64,000 nucleotides of DNA from an uncultured Photobacterium sp. GTDB taxonomy: Bacteria; Pseudomonadota; Gammaproteobacteria; Enterobacterales; Vibrionaceae. The notes below the pieces were generated by a model. That model was not told the DNA's origin. It was given only the letters and a program-made list of their open reading frames with translations, and did not search any database. Below, piece after piece: positions 8,532 to 17,954 of the stretch; the first letter of the stretch is position 1; each line of letters begins with the position of its first letter. The position numbers and the translations under genes were made by a program. The DNA lies in assembly GCF_947502415.1 (NCBI RefSeq), contig NZ_CANMZV010000003.1, positions 186,001-250,000 of the forward strand, given 5' to 3'.

Positions 8532-10742
8532 CTATAAGGGTCTTACGCTCTCTTCATCCAATACCGCGGCAAACCGCTGGCAGATAAAGTTCACGTTCGG
8601 ATCACTCAATAAACTCTGTTTTGCCTGATCCAGTTTCTGTTGATAAATCGCTTCTCGCCATTCAAGGGGCGATTGGCCTTTATCACTCAATTCAATTGTC
8701 AGCTCAACCGGACTTCCAAAAAGTTCGGACAGAGCCGGGACTAGCTGCTCGCGGGCCTTGGGCGTATCGAGATGCTTCTGCGCATGACGCAGAAATAACG
8801 TTACTTGCCCGCCGTTTTGTTCAAATGCCGAATTTAAAGCCAGCTGTTGAACCATACGCCCTACGTTTAGCTTAGTCACTAAATCGGACCAACTATCCTG
8901 ATTTGCTGCTTCTTTGACAAGCAGTTTTGCCATCTCAGGCGTTTTTTCATGCTCCAGCGCCCGCTTTAGCGTAGCGGGTGCCACTTCCTGCTTCTCCTCG
9001 ACAGGAACCGGGAGAGTTTGTGGTTTCCACTGATATTCTTCAACCGGTTTACTTTCCTGTCTGGCAGGTGTTTCCGGCGCTGGCATCGCTGTAGCCCCGG
9101 CGACCGGAGCAGGCTGACCGTGATGCTTGCTGGCAATCCGGTCTAGCACATTAGTTGCGACTTTTTTAGCTGGCGCCGATTCAGTCTTTTTTGCAGGAGA
9201 TGATTCCCCGCTGCCACGCTTGTTGTGGCTACGCAATTTATTTCTGGCAGCCAGCAAACCGGAAGCCGCTGATGCTGGCTGAACCGGAGCCGCAGGCTGG
9301 GACGCAGGCGCACTTTGCGAAAGCAAATGCTGCTGCGGTTGCGATTCTGCCACATGGCCTGAAGGCATCTGCTGAGGCATACTCGGTGGCGCCGTCGGCA
9401 TTGAGGATGCGTGCTGCTGAACATTACCCTGAGGGTGCTGAGCAGGCGGCACTGCCGGTGCAGGTTGCGAAATTGGCTCAGGAATCGATGCTGGCTGCTG
9501 AGGCATTTGCCCAGACTGAGGCTGGCCACCATGCATCTGGGCTTTCAGCGCCTGTACACGCTGCATTCCTTGCTGCCCCTGAGGAGCAACATTAGGAGCA
9601 GGCTGAACCGGCTGGCTAGCTGGTACCGCAACCGTTTGAGGCGTAATCCCCTGACCGGAAACCGGACGGAATGCCAGCATTCTTAGCAAGACCATCTCAA
9701 GTCCTATACGGCCATCCGGCGCATAGGCCAAATCGTGCCTTCCCTGCAAGGCTATCTGATAGCAAAGCTGCACATCTTGTGGTGAAAGCTGTTTGCTCAA
9801 CGCCACTACTCGTTCAGCATCAGGCGAACTCTCATCTAACGAAGCAGGTAGAGCCTGATACATGGCAACGCGGTGCAGTTGGGCGGCAAGCTCACTTAAA
9901 AGGCTATCCCACTCAACACCAACACCCGCGAGCTCTTCAAGGCAAGCCATCGCTGGTTCTGCTTCACCTTTCGCCATCACTTCAAGCAAATACAGCGCTT
10001 GGTCAGTATTCAATGTTCCCAGCATTGCGGACACCGACTCGGCATGAACCTGGCCGTTACCCAACGCAATCGCCTGATCGGTCAGGCTAAGAGCATCACG
10101 CATACTGCCTTCGGCTGCCCTTGCCAGCATGCCCAATGCACGGGGCTCGAATTCAACCTGCTCCTGAGTCAGGACATTCTCCAGCTGGGACTGGATTTGG
10201 GTATTATCAAGGTGCTTCAAGTGCAACTGTAAGCAACGCGATAAAATCGTAACAGGTAGCTTTTGCGGATCCGTCGTTGCCAGAATGAACTTAACGTACT
10301 CCGGCGGCTCCTCAAGCGTTTTCAGCAAGGCATTAAAACTGTGACGAGACAACATGTGCACTTCGTCAATCAGGTATACCTTAAAGCGACCTCGGGCTGG
10401 CTTATACTGAACGTTATCAAGCAGCTCACGGGTATCTTCAACTTTTGTCCGTGATGCCGCATCAATCTCCAGCAGATCGACAAAGCGCCCTTCATCTATT
10501 TCACGGCAAGTTTCACACTGGCCGCATGGGGTTGCCGTAATGCCCTGCTCACAATTCAGCCCTTTAGCAAAAATACGGGCGATAGTGGTTTTACCCACCC
10601 CTCGGGTACCACTAAACAGATAGGCGTGATGAAGACGGTTGTGGGCAAGTGCATTAGACAGCGCTGTTAAGACATGCGACTGTCCTACCACATCCTCAAA
10701 TTGGTGTGGTCGCCACTTCCGTGCCAGAACCTGATAACTCAT
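8532..10742 (-). CDS. dnaX: DNA polymerase III subunits tau and gamma
   Basis: The 736-residue tau protein is the clamp-loader ATPase of the replicative polymerase. The N-terminal AAA+ region has the P-loop GTRGVGKTT at residues 45-53, a four-cysteine zinc module ([16 protein letters not shown], about residues 64-79), the DEVHMLS Walker B near residue 126 and the sensor segment TILSRCLQL near residue 165. Domain III follows to about residue 370, then a long proline/glutamine-rich linker (about 370-560) and the C-terminal tau-specific domains that bind DnaB helicase and the polymerase alpha subunit. The linker is longer than in E. coli (643 residues in total). A slippery heptamer at codons 517-519 should also yield gamma by frameshifting (separate entry). 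The gene starts the dnaX-ybaB-recR operon. Confidence 0.97.
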   Translation of the reverse strand: MSYQVLARKWRPHQFEDVVGQSHVLTALSNALAHNRLHHAYLFSGTRGVGKTTIARIFAKGLNCEQGITATPCGQCETCREIDEGRFVDLLEIDAASRTKVEDTRELLDNVQYKPARGRFKVYLIDEVHMLSRHSFNALLKTLEEPPEYVKFILATTDPQKLPVTILSRCLQLHLKHLDNTQIQSQLENVLTQEQVEFEPRALGMLARAAEGSMRDALSLTDQAIALGNGQVHAESVSAMLGTLNTDQALYLLEVMAKGEAEPAMACLEELAGVGVEWDSLLSELAAQLHRVAMYQALPASLDESSPDAERVVALSKQLSPQDVQLCYQIALQGRHDLAYAPDGRIGLEMVLLRMLAFRPVSGQGITPQTVAVPASQPVQPAPNVAPQGQQGMQRVQALKAQMHGGQPQSGQMPQQPASIPEPISQPAPAVPPAQHPQGNVQQHASSMPTAPPSMPQQMPSGHVAESQPQQHLLSQSAPASQPAAPVQPASAASGLLAARNKLRSHNKRGSGESSPAKKTESAPAKKVATNVLDRIASKHHGQPAPVAGATAMPAPETPARQESKPVEEYQWKPQTLPVPVEEKQEVAPATLKRALEHEKTPEMAKLLVKEAANQDSWSDLVTKLNVGRMVQQLALNSAFEQNGGQVTLFLRHAQKHLDTPKAREQLVPALSELFGSPVELTIELSDKGQSPLEWREAIYQQKLDQAKQSLLSDPNVNFICQRFAAVLDEESVRPL
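9181..9192 (-). promoter_or_regulatory. Programmed -1 ribosomal frameshift site in dnaX
   Basis: On the coding strand the heptamer A AAA AAG (9192-9186) lies in the reading frame as GCA AAA AAG ACT GAA. After a -1 slip the next codons are GAC TGA, so translation ends one residue later, at 9181. This is the same layout as E. coli dnaX, where AAG AGT GAA becomes GAG TGA. The short product would be about 520 residues and would be gamma, ending before the tau-specific domains. A purine-rich GCGGGGA about 11-17 bases upstream could act as the stimulatory Shine-Dalgarno-like element. I do not see a strong downstream stem. Confidence 0.8.
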
Positions 10743-10857
10743 GTTAACTAACCTTACAAAATCAAGAGCTCAATGCTAGCACAGGGAGAAAATTTGAGCG
10801 AGAGGGCGCCGCGATGAGCGCCCAATGATTCACCAGAAAGAAACTGGCTCAGGAGGA

Positions 10858-11403
10858 TTAGTGACCCTCGAAGTCACAAATGCTGAAGATATTCAGGCCG
10901 ATGCCTTTCAGGCGCTCTGCTCCGCCCAGTTCAGGCAGATTAATAACGAATGCCGCATCTTCAACGATACCGCCAAGACGGCGAACCAGTTTAGTTGTCG
11001 CTTCGATAGTACCGCCAGTTGCCAACAGATCATCAACAAGCAGAACCTTGTCCCCTTCTTCGATCGCATCAACATGAATTTCTAGCGTGTCCTGACCATA
11101 TTCAAGCTCATAGCTTTCGCCAATCACTTCACGAGGTAGTTTACCCGGCTTACGAACAGGCACGAAACCAACGCCCAGCTCCAGCGCCAAAGGAGCACCA
11201 AACAGAAAGCCACGCGCTTCGGTTCCGATCACTTTGGTGATGCCTTTGTCCCGGAACTGTTCAAGCAGCACTTTCATCGTCAGGCTATACGCTGTTGGGT
11301 TTTCCATCAGGCTTGTCACATCGCGGAACAAAATGCCCGGCTTAGGATAATCTGGGATTGATTTGATGCTGCTCTTGATCAAAGCGAGGTTTTCTTGAGT
11401 CAT
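10858..11403 (-). CDS. apt: Adenine phosphoribosyltransferase
   Basis: The protein from [20 protein letters not shown] is 181 residues and matches E. coli Apt closely; an ATG two codons upstream is equally possible. The enzyme makes AMP from adenine and PRPP. The family motifs are present: [14 protein letters not shown] near the N-terminus, [13 protein letters not shown] near residue 60 and the PRPP-binding loop [17 protein letters not shown] near residues 121-137. It lies upstream of dnaX in the same direction with a 115-bp gap, and downstream of the ybaN terminator, so it has its own promoter. The C-terminal end FEGH matches the usual GH ending of Apt. Confidence 0.96.
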   Translation of the reverse strand: MTQENLALIKSSIKSIPDYPKPGILFRDVTSLMENPTAYSLTMKVLLEQFRDKGITKVIGTEARGFLFGAPLALELGVGFVPVRKPGKLPREVIGESYELEYGQDTLEIHVDAIEEGDKVLLVDDLLATGGTIEATTKLVRRLGGIVEDAAFVINLPELGGAERLKGIGLNIFSICDFEGH

Positions 11404-11446
11404 AATCATTTTCCGTGCACCTTTCAGACAAGTGCTGTAGAGCTAA

Positions 11447-11482
11447 TTAAAAAGCCTGCTGCGGTTAACTACTGGCAGCAGG
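11447..11482 (-). terminator. Terminator downstream of ybaN
   Basis: The arms GCCTGCTGC and GCAGCAGGC form a perfect 9-bp stem around a 12-base loop. On the minus strand the stem is followed by a TTTTTAATT run. It separates the ybaN transcript from apt. Confidence 0.8.
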
Positions 11483-11585
11483 CAAATAAAATCCAAAGGC
11501 AAATATTATTGATTTTCAGCACACGGAGCAACTAATAACCACGCAACTTTGTCGTGAATCAAAAGTTCATTTAAGTAAATTGTGG

Positions 11586-11996
11586 CTACTTACTGACAAC
11601 TTGCTGATGTAATGGTTTACTTGGGTTTTCAACCACTGGCAGGCGATTAAACCAAATCAACAATAGTGAACCGATAACCAGCAACATAAATTTATGCCAT
11701 AGCAAAGGCACTAAAAATAGTGACAGCAGGAAGCTGGCAACTATCGTGATATTTGCCCGACGTTTAACTGCCTGGGAGACGGCCCGGTTCTCATGCCAAT
11801 TCCGTAAAACCGGACCAAAATGAGGGTGATGGTGCAGCCAGTGACTGAGGCGGGGAGAACCACGCATAAAGCAGGCACTTGCCAATAACAAGAAAGGGGT
11901 GGTCGGCAACAAAGGTAAAAAAACACCTAATATGCCCAAAACAATGGATAGCCAACCAACACTGAGCAGTAGCGCTCGCTTTACGAAGTCTTTCAC
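11586..11996 (-). CDS. ybaN: YbaN family inner-membrane protein (DUF454)
   Basis: A GTG start at 11996 is preferred because it follows an AGGAGAGG ribosome site and begins at the conserved VKDFVKRALLL; this gives 136 residues against 125 in E. coli YbaN. The longer frame adds an unconserved soluble head. Three or four hydrophobic segments are visible: SVGWLSIVLGILGVFLPLLP with the DUF454 motif LPTTPFLLLASACF near residues 30-50, and two near the C-terminus (ITIVASFLLSLFLVPLL and FMLLVIGSLLLIWF). The cluster HHHPHFGPVLRNWHE between them is typical of the family. In E. coli ybaN neighbours priC and apt, which fits this region. The function is unknown. Confidence 0.85.
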   Translation of the reverse strand: MKDFVKRALLLSVGWLSIVLGILGVFLPLLPTTPFLLLASACFMRGSPRLSHWLHHHPHFGPVLRNWHENRAVSQAVKRRANITIVASFLLSLFLVPLLWHKFMLLVIGSLLLIWFNRLPVVENPSKPLHQQVVSK

Positions 11997-12059
11997 ATCC
12001 CCTCTCCTGCCGGTCGGGGCAGATACCAATAATACCAAACTGAATAAGCGTTATTGGTT

Positions 12060-12176
12060 CTACGACGCCAGCACTCCTAGCCAGGTCAAACTTGCTGGTA
12101 ACGTTGGCAACGCAAGTGCAATCAGAAAACCAACAAAATATTTAAAATTATACGGGTCTTTAAATCCGTGTTCCAT
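12060..12176 (-). CDS. Possible 38-residue small membrane protein
   Basis: A short frame opens with ATG at 12176, preceded by AAAGGA at an ideal 8-9 base distance, and stops with TAG at 12060. The predicted product has a polar head (MEHGFKDPYNFKYF) and one hydrophobic helix (VGFLIALALPTLPASLTWLG). It lies just upstream of ybaN on the same strand, so the two could be co-transcribed. I do not recognise the family. The good ribosome site and membrane-helix composition argue for a real gene, but at this length chance cannot be excluded. Confidence 0.45.
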   Translation of the reverse strand: MEHGFKDPYNFKYFVGFLIALALPTLPASLTWLGVLAS

Positions 12177-12403
12177 GGTACGCTTCCTTTATCGAGTTAT
12201 TACTGCTGACTTAGGCTTTGCCTGGCCCTTCATTGGAATCAGTTCTTAAGCAGAATGACTATATCGGATTAGTAAACCGACAAAAACCGATGAAAATTGG
12301 GGTTATTCAACTAACTACCCTCTAAAGGTTTGATTCAAATCACAATCATTCGCGCAAACAGTCTTAGACTAAATTTATTCCAAATAAAGATAATATTAGA
12401 GAT

Positions 12404-12769
12404 ATGACAACGTCAGAAAAAACTTACCCGCATTTACAAGACCTGCTGGCTCAGGAGCACGACACCCTCGCAAAAGAACTTAGGTATGAGATGCAGCTCA
12501 ATACGCTGGTGCCTTCAGCAAATGCTATCGAAAACGCAGACCTCAGCGAGCTCATCTCGATGGCAAAATCGTCGTTTATTCCAAATTTATTTGATTTGGC
12601 AGTACGAATGGAAAAAGTCGATGCCGCTGTCTGCTCGATAAAGCTCGGAATGTATGGCCTTTGCGTTGACTGTGAAGAGGAAATTGATTTTGAAGAGCTG
12701 CAAGCCGATCCGGCACAGCCTCGTTGCCGTTCATGCCGAGTTCACAGCCGCTACCATCATAACGGTTAA
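12404..12769 (+). CDS. DksA/TraR-type zinc-finger protein
   Basis: The 121-residue protein ends in a four-cysteine zinc finger, CVDC-EEEIDFEELQADP-CRSC (about residues 86-113), with the AQPRCRSC spacing typical of the DksA/TraR family. The N-terminal two thirds are helical (residues 1-80), compatible with the DksA coiled coil, but I cannot see the DxxDxA tip motif that DksA uses on RNA polymerase. The family acts in the RNA polymerase secondary channel or as simple zinc-finger proteins; this one is shorter than DksA (151). It stands alone between the divergent ybaN side and the convergent YccT-like gene. The family is fairly sure, the role is open. Confidence 0.75.
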   Translation: MTTSEKTYPHLQDLLAQEHDTLAKELRYEMQLNTLVPSANAIENADLSELISMAKSSFIPNLFDLAVRMEKVDAAVCSIKLGMYGLCVDCEEEIDFEELQADPAQPRCRSCRVHSRYHHNG

Positions 12770-12848
12770 CATGATTATTTAGCGGGACAAATCCATCATT
12801 GCCGGTTGCCCCGCCCGCTCCGAATTAACAGCTCAGGGCTATTAACAA

Positions 12849-13487
12849 TCATAGAGCGTCTTGTGCTTTTACCCACTGCTGAAATGCTGCTTTTTCTTTA
12901 GCATTCGCCTTGCTATACCAAAGCTTCAATTGTGCAAGCGCATCACCGGTGATCTTCACTTCGCCTTGCTCAGTGACTTCTACCGCTGCTTTTTTCAGAT
13001 CAACCGCATAGCCCAGCTCAAAAGTAATGCCATGCTTGCGGTTATAGTCAGCTACCAGACCTTCGATGTCTTTATGCGCGACAAAGCCTTTGCCATGAAG
13101 TGGTACGTAATCCAGAGTTCGTGTCGTACCATCTGCAAGCTCTAACTGCCACTGCGGGCCTCGATCAAAGTGCGCTTTCGCCTGCGACAAGTTATTTAGC
13201 CGAGGCAATACAATTGTTGATTCTTGCTCTGGCACTTCCAGCTCAAACAAGTAAGGGCGTGTGGTATGCATTTTTGTCTTAGAGCCGTTCTTCAGCTCGC
13301 CGTCAAAACGAACCACGACCTGATGCTTACCCGATGCTAATTCGACACTCTTGTTTGGCGACCAGAAAGTTGATTCAACTTTCTTACCGTTCACAGCCAT
13401 TAGCTCAATATTATCTCCCATCGACAGCGTGGCTGCCTGCAGGCTCAATGGCAAAGCCATTAATCCGGCAAGTAAAATCTTTTTCAT
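12849..13487 (-). CDS. YccT/DUF2057 family secreted protein
   Basis: From [20 protein letters not shown] the product is 212 residues, with an AAGGATG ribosome site before this ATG. A clear signal peptide ends at LQA-AT (about residue 18), so it is exported to the periplasm. The mature part is beta-rich with [24 protein letters not shown] and [12 protein letters not shown], followed by a lysine-rich helical C-terminus. This matches the UPF0319/YccT family; E. coli YccT has been linked to curli regulation, but no role can be inferred here. It shares a terminator-containing spacer with the porin gene upstream on the same strand, so it is likely transcribed on its own. Confidence 0.8.
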   Translation of the reverse strand: MKKILLAGLMALPLSLQAATLSMGDNIELMAVNGKKVESTFWSPNKSVELASGKHQVVVRFDGELKNGSKTKMHTTRPYLFELEVPEQESTIVLPRLNNLSQAKAHFDRGPQWQLELADGTTRTLDYVPLHGKGFVAHKDIEGLVADYNRKHGITFELGYAVDLKKAAVEVTEQGEVKITGDALAQLKLWYSKANAKEKAAFQQWVKAQDAL

Positions 13488-13529
13488 TTTCATCCTTAAT
13501 TTATGTATTGAACCTGAACATAAAATAAC

Positions 13530-13556
13530 AAAAAAGCCGCCCAAAGGCGGCTTTTT
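13530..13556 (-). terminator. Terminator of the porin gene
   Basis: AAAAAGCCGCC, a short loop and GGCGGCTTTTT form an 8-bp GC-rich stem with A and T runs on either side. It begins about 23 bp after the porin stop codon on the minus strand. Confidence 0.9.
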
Positions 13557-13578
13557 ATATTCTCAGGTTAAATCAACC

Positions 13579-14538
13579 TTAGAATAGTACTTCCATACCA
13601 GCTACGTAACCGAACTCTGAGTTATCAGCATCAGTAGTACCGATTTCACCGTAAACTTTCACGTTGCTGTGCAGCTGCTGAGTCACGTTAGCGTAGAAAG
13701 TGTTGATATCTTCTGATTCTGGGCTTAGGTAAGTATAACCAGCGGCAAAAGTTGTCTTGCCCATGGTGTAAGAACCAGCAAGAGATGCAGTATCCATATC
13801 TACACTCTTAGATGAATCTGAAGCTAACGTGTATTCTACCTGACCGATAGAAGCCGCAAGAGAAATTGCACCCATGTTGTATTCGGCTTCTAGGTTGAAG
13901 CCTTCAATATCTAGAGCTTCTTTGATTTTTTCATCTGCAATGAAGTTAAGTTTCTCTGAAGCAACATCATCGCCAGAGTACAGGTATACACGTGCATCGA
14001 ACTCACCGAAACGCGCACCTAGACGACCGTCAACGATAGTTGTGTCATCAGTGCCTTTCTTACCATCTTCTGTAAGCAGAGCAGAAACACCCGCGTAGAA
14101 CTGACCGTTGTCGAATACGTACTTAACAGCCTGGTCACCGTTAGCCTGAACAAAGTCAAGACCGTCACCACCTAGCTCGATATCTTTACCGATACCTGCA
14201 TCATCAGAAATTAGGTACTGACGACCGAATGTAAGTGTACCGAAGTCACCGCCGAAACCAACCCATAGCTCATCGCTAGTTACAGCTGATTTTTCGAATT
14301 CAAATGCAAGGCCTGCTAAAACGTTCATCTGCTCAGTTACAGCAACTGTAGTGTTTAGAGCCAGGTCACCGTCATCTAGTTTGATTTTTGCTTCGCTGTT
14401 TTCAGCGTAGCCTTGGTAATACTGAACTTCAGCTGCTGCTGAAAGGTCAACAAGAACGCCGTCTTGGTCGTATAGGTTAACACCTGCTTGTGCTGAACCT
14501 GCTGCTAGAACTGCTAGTGCTAGAAGAGTCTTTTTCAT
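13579..14538 (-). CDS. Outer-membrane porin of the OmpH/OmpU type
   Basis: The 319-residue protein starts MKKTLLALAVLAAGSAQAGV with a signal peptide cut after AQA. The mature protein has the gram-negative trimeric porin layout: an N-terminal VNLYDQDG strand, the LWVGFGGDFGTLTFGRQ block near residue 100, which is the porin signature before the constriction loop, alternating aromatic/hydrophobic strands, and a C-terminal strand ending GYVAGMEVLF with the terminal phenylalanine recognised by the BAM complex. It would allow diffusion of small hydrophilic solutes. Similar porins in Photobacterium and Vibrio are ToxR-controlled, and a run of ToxR-type half-sites lies 161-196 bp upstream. Which named porin it equals cannot be told from sequence alone. 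Confidence 0.9.
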   Translation of the reverse strand: MKKTLLALAVLAAGSAQAGVNLYDQDGVLVDLSAAAEVQYYQGYAENSEAKIKLDDGDLALNTTVAVTEQMNVLAGLAFEFEKSAVTSDELWVGFGGDFGTLTFGRQYLISDDAGIGKDIELGGDGLDFVQANGDQAVKYVFDNGQFYAGVSALLTEDGKKGTDDTTIVDGRLGARFGEFDARVYLYSGDDVASEKLNFIADEKIKEALDIEGFNLEAEYNMGAISLAASIGQVEYTLASDSSKSVDMDTASLAGSYTMGKTTFAAGYTYLSPESEDINTFYANVTQQLHSNVKVYGEIGTTDADNSEFGYVAGMEVLF

Positions 14539-14596
14539 GATATCCACTGCCTTTTCTTATTTAGACTGGAATTCCTGTTTCGAGAATTCCTTTTCT

Positions 14597-14628
14597 TTAT
14601 ATCCCTTCGGCTCTCTATCCTTTTTCAA
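14597..14628 (-). promoter_or_regulatory. Candidate porin promoter with weak -35 spacing
   Basis: On the minus strand TTGAAA (14628-14623) and TATAAA (14602-14597) are 20 bp apart, longer than the ideal 17. Such a promoter would need an activator, which fits ToxR control. The leader would be about 55 bases. Confidence 0.35.
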
Positions 14629-14698
14629 CATAAAGAAAGATAAAAAATCAAAGGTAAGTAACTTGTGGCTTCATCCTGACAGAAATTTCATCTTGATG

Positions 14699-14734
14699 TC
14701 AAATAACCTAAAAAGCACATCAAAAAACCTCAAA
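14699..14734 (+). promoter_or_regulatory. Phased ToxR-type half-sites upstream of the porin
   Basis: Four TNAAA pentamers start at 14699 (TCAAA), 14709 (TAAAA), 14720 (TCAAA) and 14730 (TCAAA), that is, two consecutive TNAAA-N5-TNAAA boxes with 10-11 bp phasing on one helix face. TNAAA-N5-TNAAA is the reported V. cholerae ToxR consensus. The rest of the 14,539-15,076 gap is AT-rich and I see no gene in it; it probably also holds the dinG promoter (a TATACT -10 at 15,039). Confidence 0.5.
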
Positions 14735-15076
14735 CACAATAATTATCAATAACTTATAAGGCAGAGAGAGCATTTATTGAACACCATTCATAGCAAACGA
14801 AGCAACTGACCGCTTATTTAATAAACGTAAATAACAAAACAAAAAACTCCAAAAATGTAAAAATAGTCCCAACTTACAGCATAAAACCCTGCCGAGTTAC
14901 GGTTTATATAGTTAATCCCTTGTTTATAAACAGCTCATCGCCACCTCCCGGTTAGGTTCAATCTTATTTCGTGACCAAAATCTCATTTTATATATGAAAT
15001 TATTCAGAACACGCTGACGCTCACATTTATCGGTTCGTGGTATACTGCCAGCCCCTGTCCTTACTATGTTTCAGTT

Positions 15077-17155
15077 ATGCTACACAGCCATATAAAACGT
15101 GATATCAAACAATGCTATGAGAACCTGGGTCACCAGCTTGACAACTTCATTCCCAGACGAGCGCAAAACTATCTTGTGGCTGAAATCGCCAAAACCCTGG
15201 CGGGCGAATACCATCCAAAGCACCGGATGCTGGTTGCAGAAGCTGGAACAGGCATTGGCAAATCACTTTCATATCTGTTGGGCGGGATCCCGTTTGCTTT
15301 ATTCAACAACAAAAAAATCCTGATCTCGACGGCAACCGTGGCGCTGCAAGAACAGCTAATCCACAAGGATTTACCTCTTTTCAATCAAATTTTTCCTAAA
15401 GAGTTTAGCTTTATCCTTGCAAAAGGAAGGCAACGCTATTGCTGCACCCACAAACTGGCAGCGTGCTGCAATAGCGACACAGATCAACAAGTTGCTCTTT
15501 GGGAAGAAAAACCTAAAAAGTCTGATTTAGATCTTTTGAAACGGATGCTTAAAGCCAGTGAAACTCAAAAATGGGACGGGGACCGTGACAGCTGGCCAAC
15601 ATCAATTCCAGACAGGGTGTGGCGACAAATCGTAGCAGACAAGCATAGCTGCCATGCCGGGCTTCCCAAGCATCGCAGTTGTCCATTTGCCAAAGCACGA
15701 GAGCACTTGGAAAAGGCCGACGTCATCGTCGCCAACCATGCGCTCCTGATGGCAGATATTGAGTTAGGCGGCGGCATTATTCTGCCTGAACCAGAGCAAA
15801 CTATTTATATTATTGATGAGGCGCACCATTTACCTCAGGTCGCCCGTGATTTTTCAGCGGCCGCAGCCAGCCTTATCGGTGCGTCCAACTGGCTTGAAAA
15901 ACTTAATCAGTCTGTCGCCAAACTGGCAGAGCTCGCTGACTATAAAAAATCGGGACGTTTTCAAACGAACCTAAGCGAAAGTATTACCCACCTGATCCCG
16001 TCACTGCGACAAATTGCCACCAATATAGATCCGGCACAATTCAGTCGGGACGGCATTTACCGCTTTGAGCATGGAGAACTACCGGCATGGCTTATTGAAG
16101 AAAGCAAAAGCTGTAAAGAAGCCAGTAAAAAAGCACTGCAGTCACTCGGGAAAATCCATGACTTAATCTCTGAGCGAATTAAGGACAATGAAATTGTCCC
16201 GCGTATGGGCGAACCGGCTCTTGCTGAATCCGGCTTTTATTTACAGCGATTGGAAAACCTTGAAAAAGTCTGGTCATTGATGGCCCAGCCTAACAAAGAT
16301 AAAGGGGCCCCGCTGGCACGCTGGATCGAAAAAAATCCTGATCGTGAAGGTGACTATATTGTTGAGGTTTCACCACTTGAAGCCGGTTACCGGCTAGACC
16401 AGCAACTATGGAGCCGGGCGGCCGGTTCGATATTGGTTTCTGCCACCCTCAGGGCACTGAATAAATTTGATTACTTCTGCAAACAAGCAGGGATCTACGA
16501 AACGGACAGCACTCGTTTTCTTGCTCTGGCCTCACCTTTTGACTATCAAAACAATGCACGCTTGGTGATCCCGGCGATGCCACTGGAGCCTCAGGCCGAC
16601 AAATTTACGGATTTGCTGATCAAAACCTTACCTGAATACCTTGAAGGCGAAAAATCCAGCCTGGTTCTGTTTTCTTCTTACTGGCAGATGAACAAAGTGG
16701 CTGATGAGCTACGGGCACAAGCCAAGCAAAATAAGTGGGAACTGCTAGTTCAGGGTGAAGAATCCAGAAACGCCACCCTAAAAAAACATAAAGAAAACTG
16801 TCAAAAAGGTAAAACCAGCATTTTATTCGGAACAGGTAGCTTTTCTGAAGGTCTTGATCTGCCAGGAGATTTACTCACCAACCTGATTATTACCAAAATA
16901 CCGTTTGCAGTCCCGACCTCGCCGGTTGAAGAAGCACACGCCGAGTACATCGAGAGCCGGGGCGGTAATCCATTTCTGCAAATTTCGGTACCGGAAGCCA
17001 GTAAAAAACTGATCCAATCCGCCGGACGTTTACTGCGAAAAGAACAAGATTCTGGTAGAGTCGTGCTGCTTGACCGCAGGGTGATCAACCGCCGATACGG
17101 AAAGTCTTTGCTTGACTCGCTACCACCATTTAAACGCGTCATCGAATATCCTTAA
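15077..17155 (+). CDS. dinG: ATP-dependent DNA helicase DinG
   Basis: The 692-residue protein is a superfamily 2, XPD-like 5'-3' helicase. Motif I EAGTGIGKS is at about residues 55-63, the iron-sulfur cysteines are in RYCCTHKLAACC (about residue 121) and SCHAGLPKHRSC (about 190-200), the DEAH box IIDEAHHLPQ is near residue 247, and C-terminal motifs include SATLRALNKFDYF, LFSSYWQM, GTGSFSEGLDLPG and the arginine-finger region QSAGRLLRKEQDSG. It unwinds forked DNA, D-loops and R-loops. E. coli DinG is SOS-induced, but I see no convincing LexA box in the upstream 100 bases. The length is usual (716 in E. coli). yfcA follows after 24 bp. Confidence 0.95.
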   Translation: MLHSHIKRDIKQCYENLGHQLDNFIPRRAQNYLVAEIAKTLAGEYHPKHRMLVAEAGTGIGKSLSYLLGGIPFALFNNKKILISTATVALQEQLIHKDLPLFNQIFPKEFSFILAKGRQRYCCTHKLAACCNSDTDQQVALWEEKPKKSDLDLLKRMLKASETQKWDGDRDSWPTSIPDRVWRQIVADKHSCHAGLPKHRSCPFAKAREHLEKADVIVANHALLMADIELGGGIILPEPEQTIYIIDEAHHLPQVARDFSAAAASLIGASNWLEKLNQSVAKLAELADYKKSGRFQTNLSESITHLIPSLRQIATNIDPAQFSRDGIYRFEHGELPAWLIEESKSCKEASKKALQSLGKIHDLISERIKDNEIVPRMGEPALAESGFYLQRLENLEKVWSLMAQPNKDKGAPLARWIEKNPDREGDYIVEVSPLEAGYRLDQQLWSRAAGSILVSATLRALNKFDYFCKQAGIYETDSTRFLALASPFDYQNNARLVIPAMPLEPQADKFTDLLIKTLPEYLEGEKSSLVLFSSYWQMNKVADELRAQAKQNKWELLVQGEESRNATLKKHKENCQKGKTSILFGTGSFSEGLDLPGDLLTNLIITKIPFAVPTSPVEEAHAEYIESRGGNPFLQISVPEASKKLIQSAGRLLRKEQDSGRVVLLDRRVINRRYGKSLLDSLPPFKRVIEYP

Positions 17156-17179
17156 ACCCGACAACCAAGATAACGATTA

Positions 17180-17953
17180 ATGATAGAAATGATTGAACCA
17201 AGTATGATGATCATACTTGGTCTTGTTGCTTTCGCTGCTGGATTTATTGATGCCGTTGCCGGCGGCGGGGGAATGCTCACCGTTCCGGCCCTGCTGTCAC
17301 TTGGCTTGCCTCCGCATATCGCGCTGGGTACCAATAAACTTGCCGCAACATTCGCGTCCTCAACAGCTGCATGGACGTATTATAGAAAGCAGCTGTTTTC
17401 ACCGTCATTCTGGCGCGCCTCATTTGCAGCCACACTCTTCGGCGCTATCGGTGGCACCCTGGTCGTTGATCTCATCAGTACGGCCTGGCTGGAAAAAGCC
17501 CTGCCACTGGTTATATTAGCGGTGGCGATTTACACAATCTGGCACCCGCATCCTAAAGGAAATTCATACAAGCTCCCGTCACGCTGTCGCAAGTTAACAC
17601 AAAAGCAATGGCTGCAAGGTACCTCGCTCGGGTTTTATGATGGCCTGGCAGGTCCGGGGACTGGCGCATTCTGGACGGTTTCCAATATGGCCCTTTATCG
17701 GCTTGATATCCTGATGGCCTCAGGATTAGCCAAAGCCATGAACTTCACCAGCAACATGACTTCCCTTATTACCTTTGCCATCCTCGGGCATATTAATTTC
17801 GCCCTAGGGCTGACGATGGGCATATGCTTAATGATGGGTGCTTATATTGGTGCACATTCTGCCATTCGCTTCGGTGCCAAGTTTATTCGCCCGGTCTTTG
17901 TCACCGCCGTCATCGTGCTGGCTGTCAAGCTTGCCTGGCAAGCCTGGTTCTAA
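17180..17953 (+). CDS. TauE/SafE (TSUP) family permease, YfcA-like
   Basis: The 257-residue protein is almost wholly hydrophobic with seven or eight membrane spans. The N-terminal AAGFIDAVAGGGGMLTVPAL (about residues 15-34) is the duplicated TSUP signature, and the second copy GFYDGLAGPGTGAFWTVSNM lies near residue 155. Members export or import small sulfur-containing organic anions or sulfite; the substrate of YfcA-type members is not known. It follows dinG by 24 bp and is followed by the repeat tract before priC, so the three may be co-transcribed. Several start codons are possible within 30 bases (17,180, 17,189, 17,204). Confidence 0.85.
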   Translation: MIEMIEPSMMIILGLVAFAAGFIDAVAGGGGMLTVPALLSLGLPPHIALGTNKLAATFASSTAAWTYYRKQLFSPSFWRASFAATLFGAIGGTLVVDLISTAWLEKALPLVILAVAIYTIWHPHPKGNSYKLPSRCRKLTQKQWLQGTSLGFYDGLAGPGTGAFWTVSNMALYRLDILMASGLAKAMNFTSNMTSLITFAILGHINFALGLTMGICLMMGAYIGAHSAIRFGAKFIRPVFVTAVIVLAVKLAWQAWF

Positions 17954-17954
17954 T

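Noticed and set aside
15000-15076. LexA (SOS) box before dinG
   Set aside because: No CTGT-N8-ACAG element was found; the nearest CTG...CAG pair has the wrong spacing.
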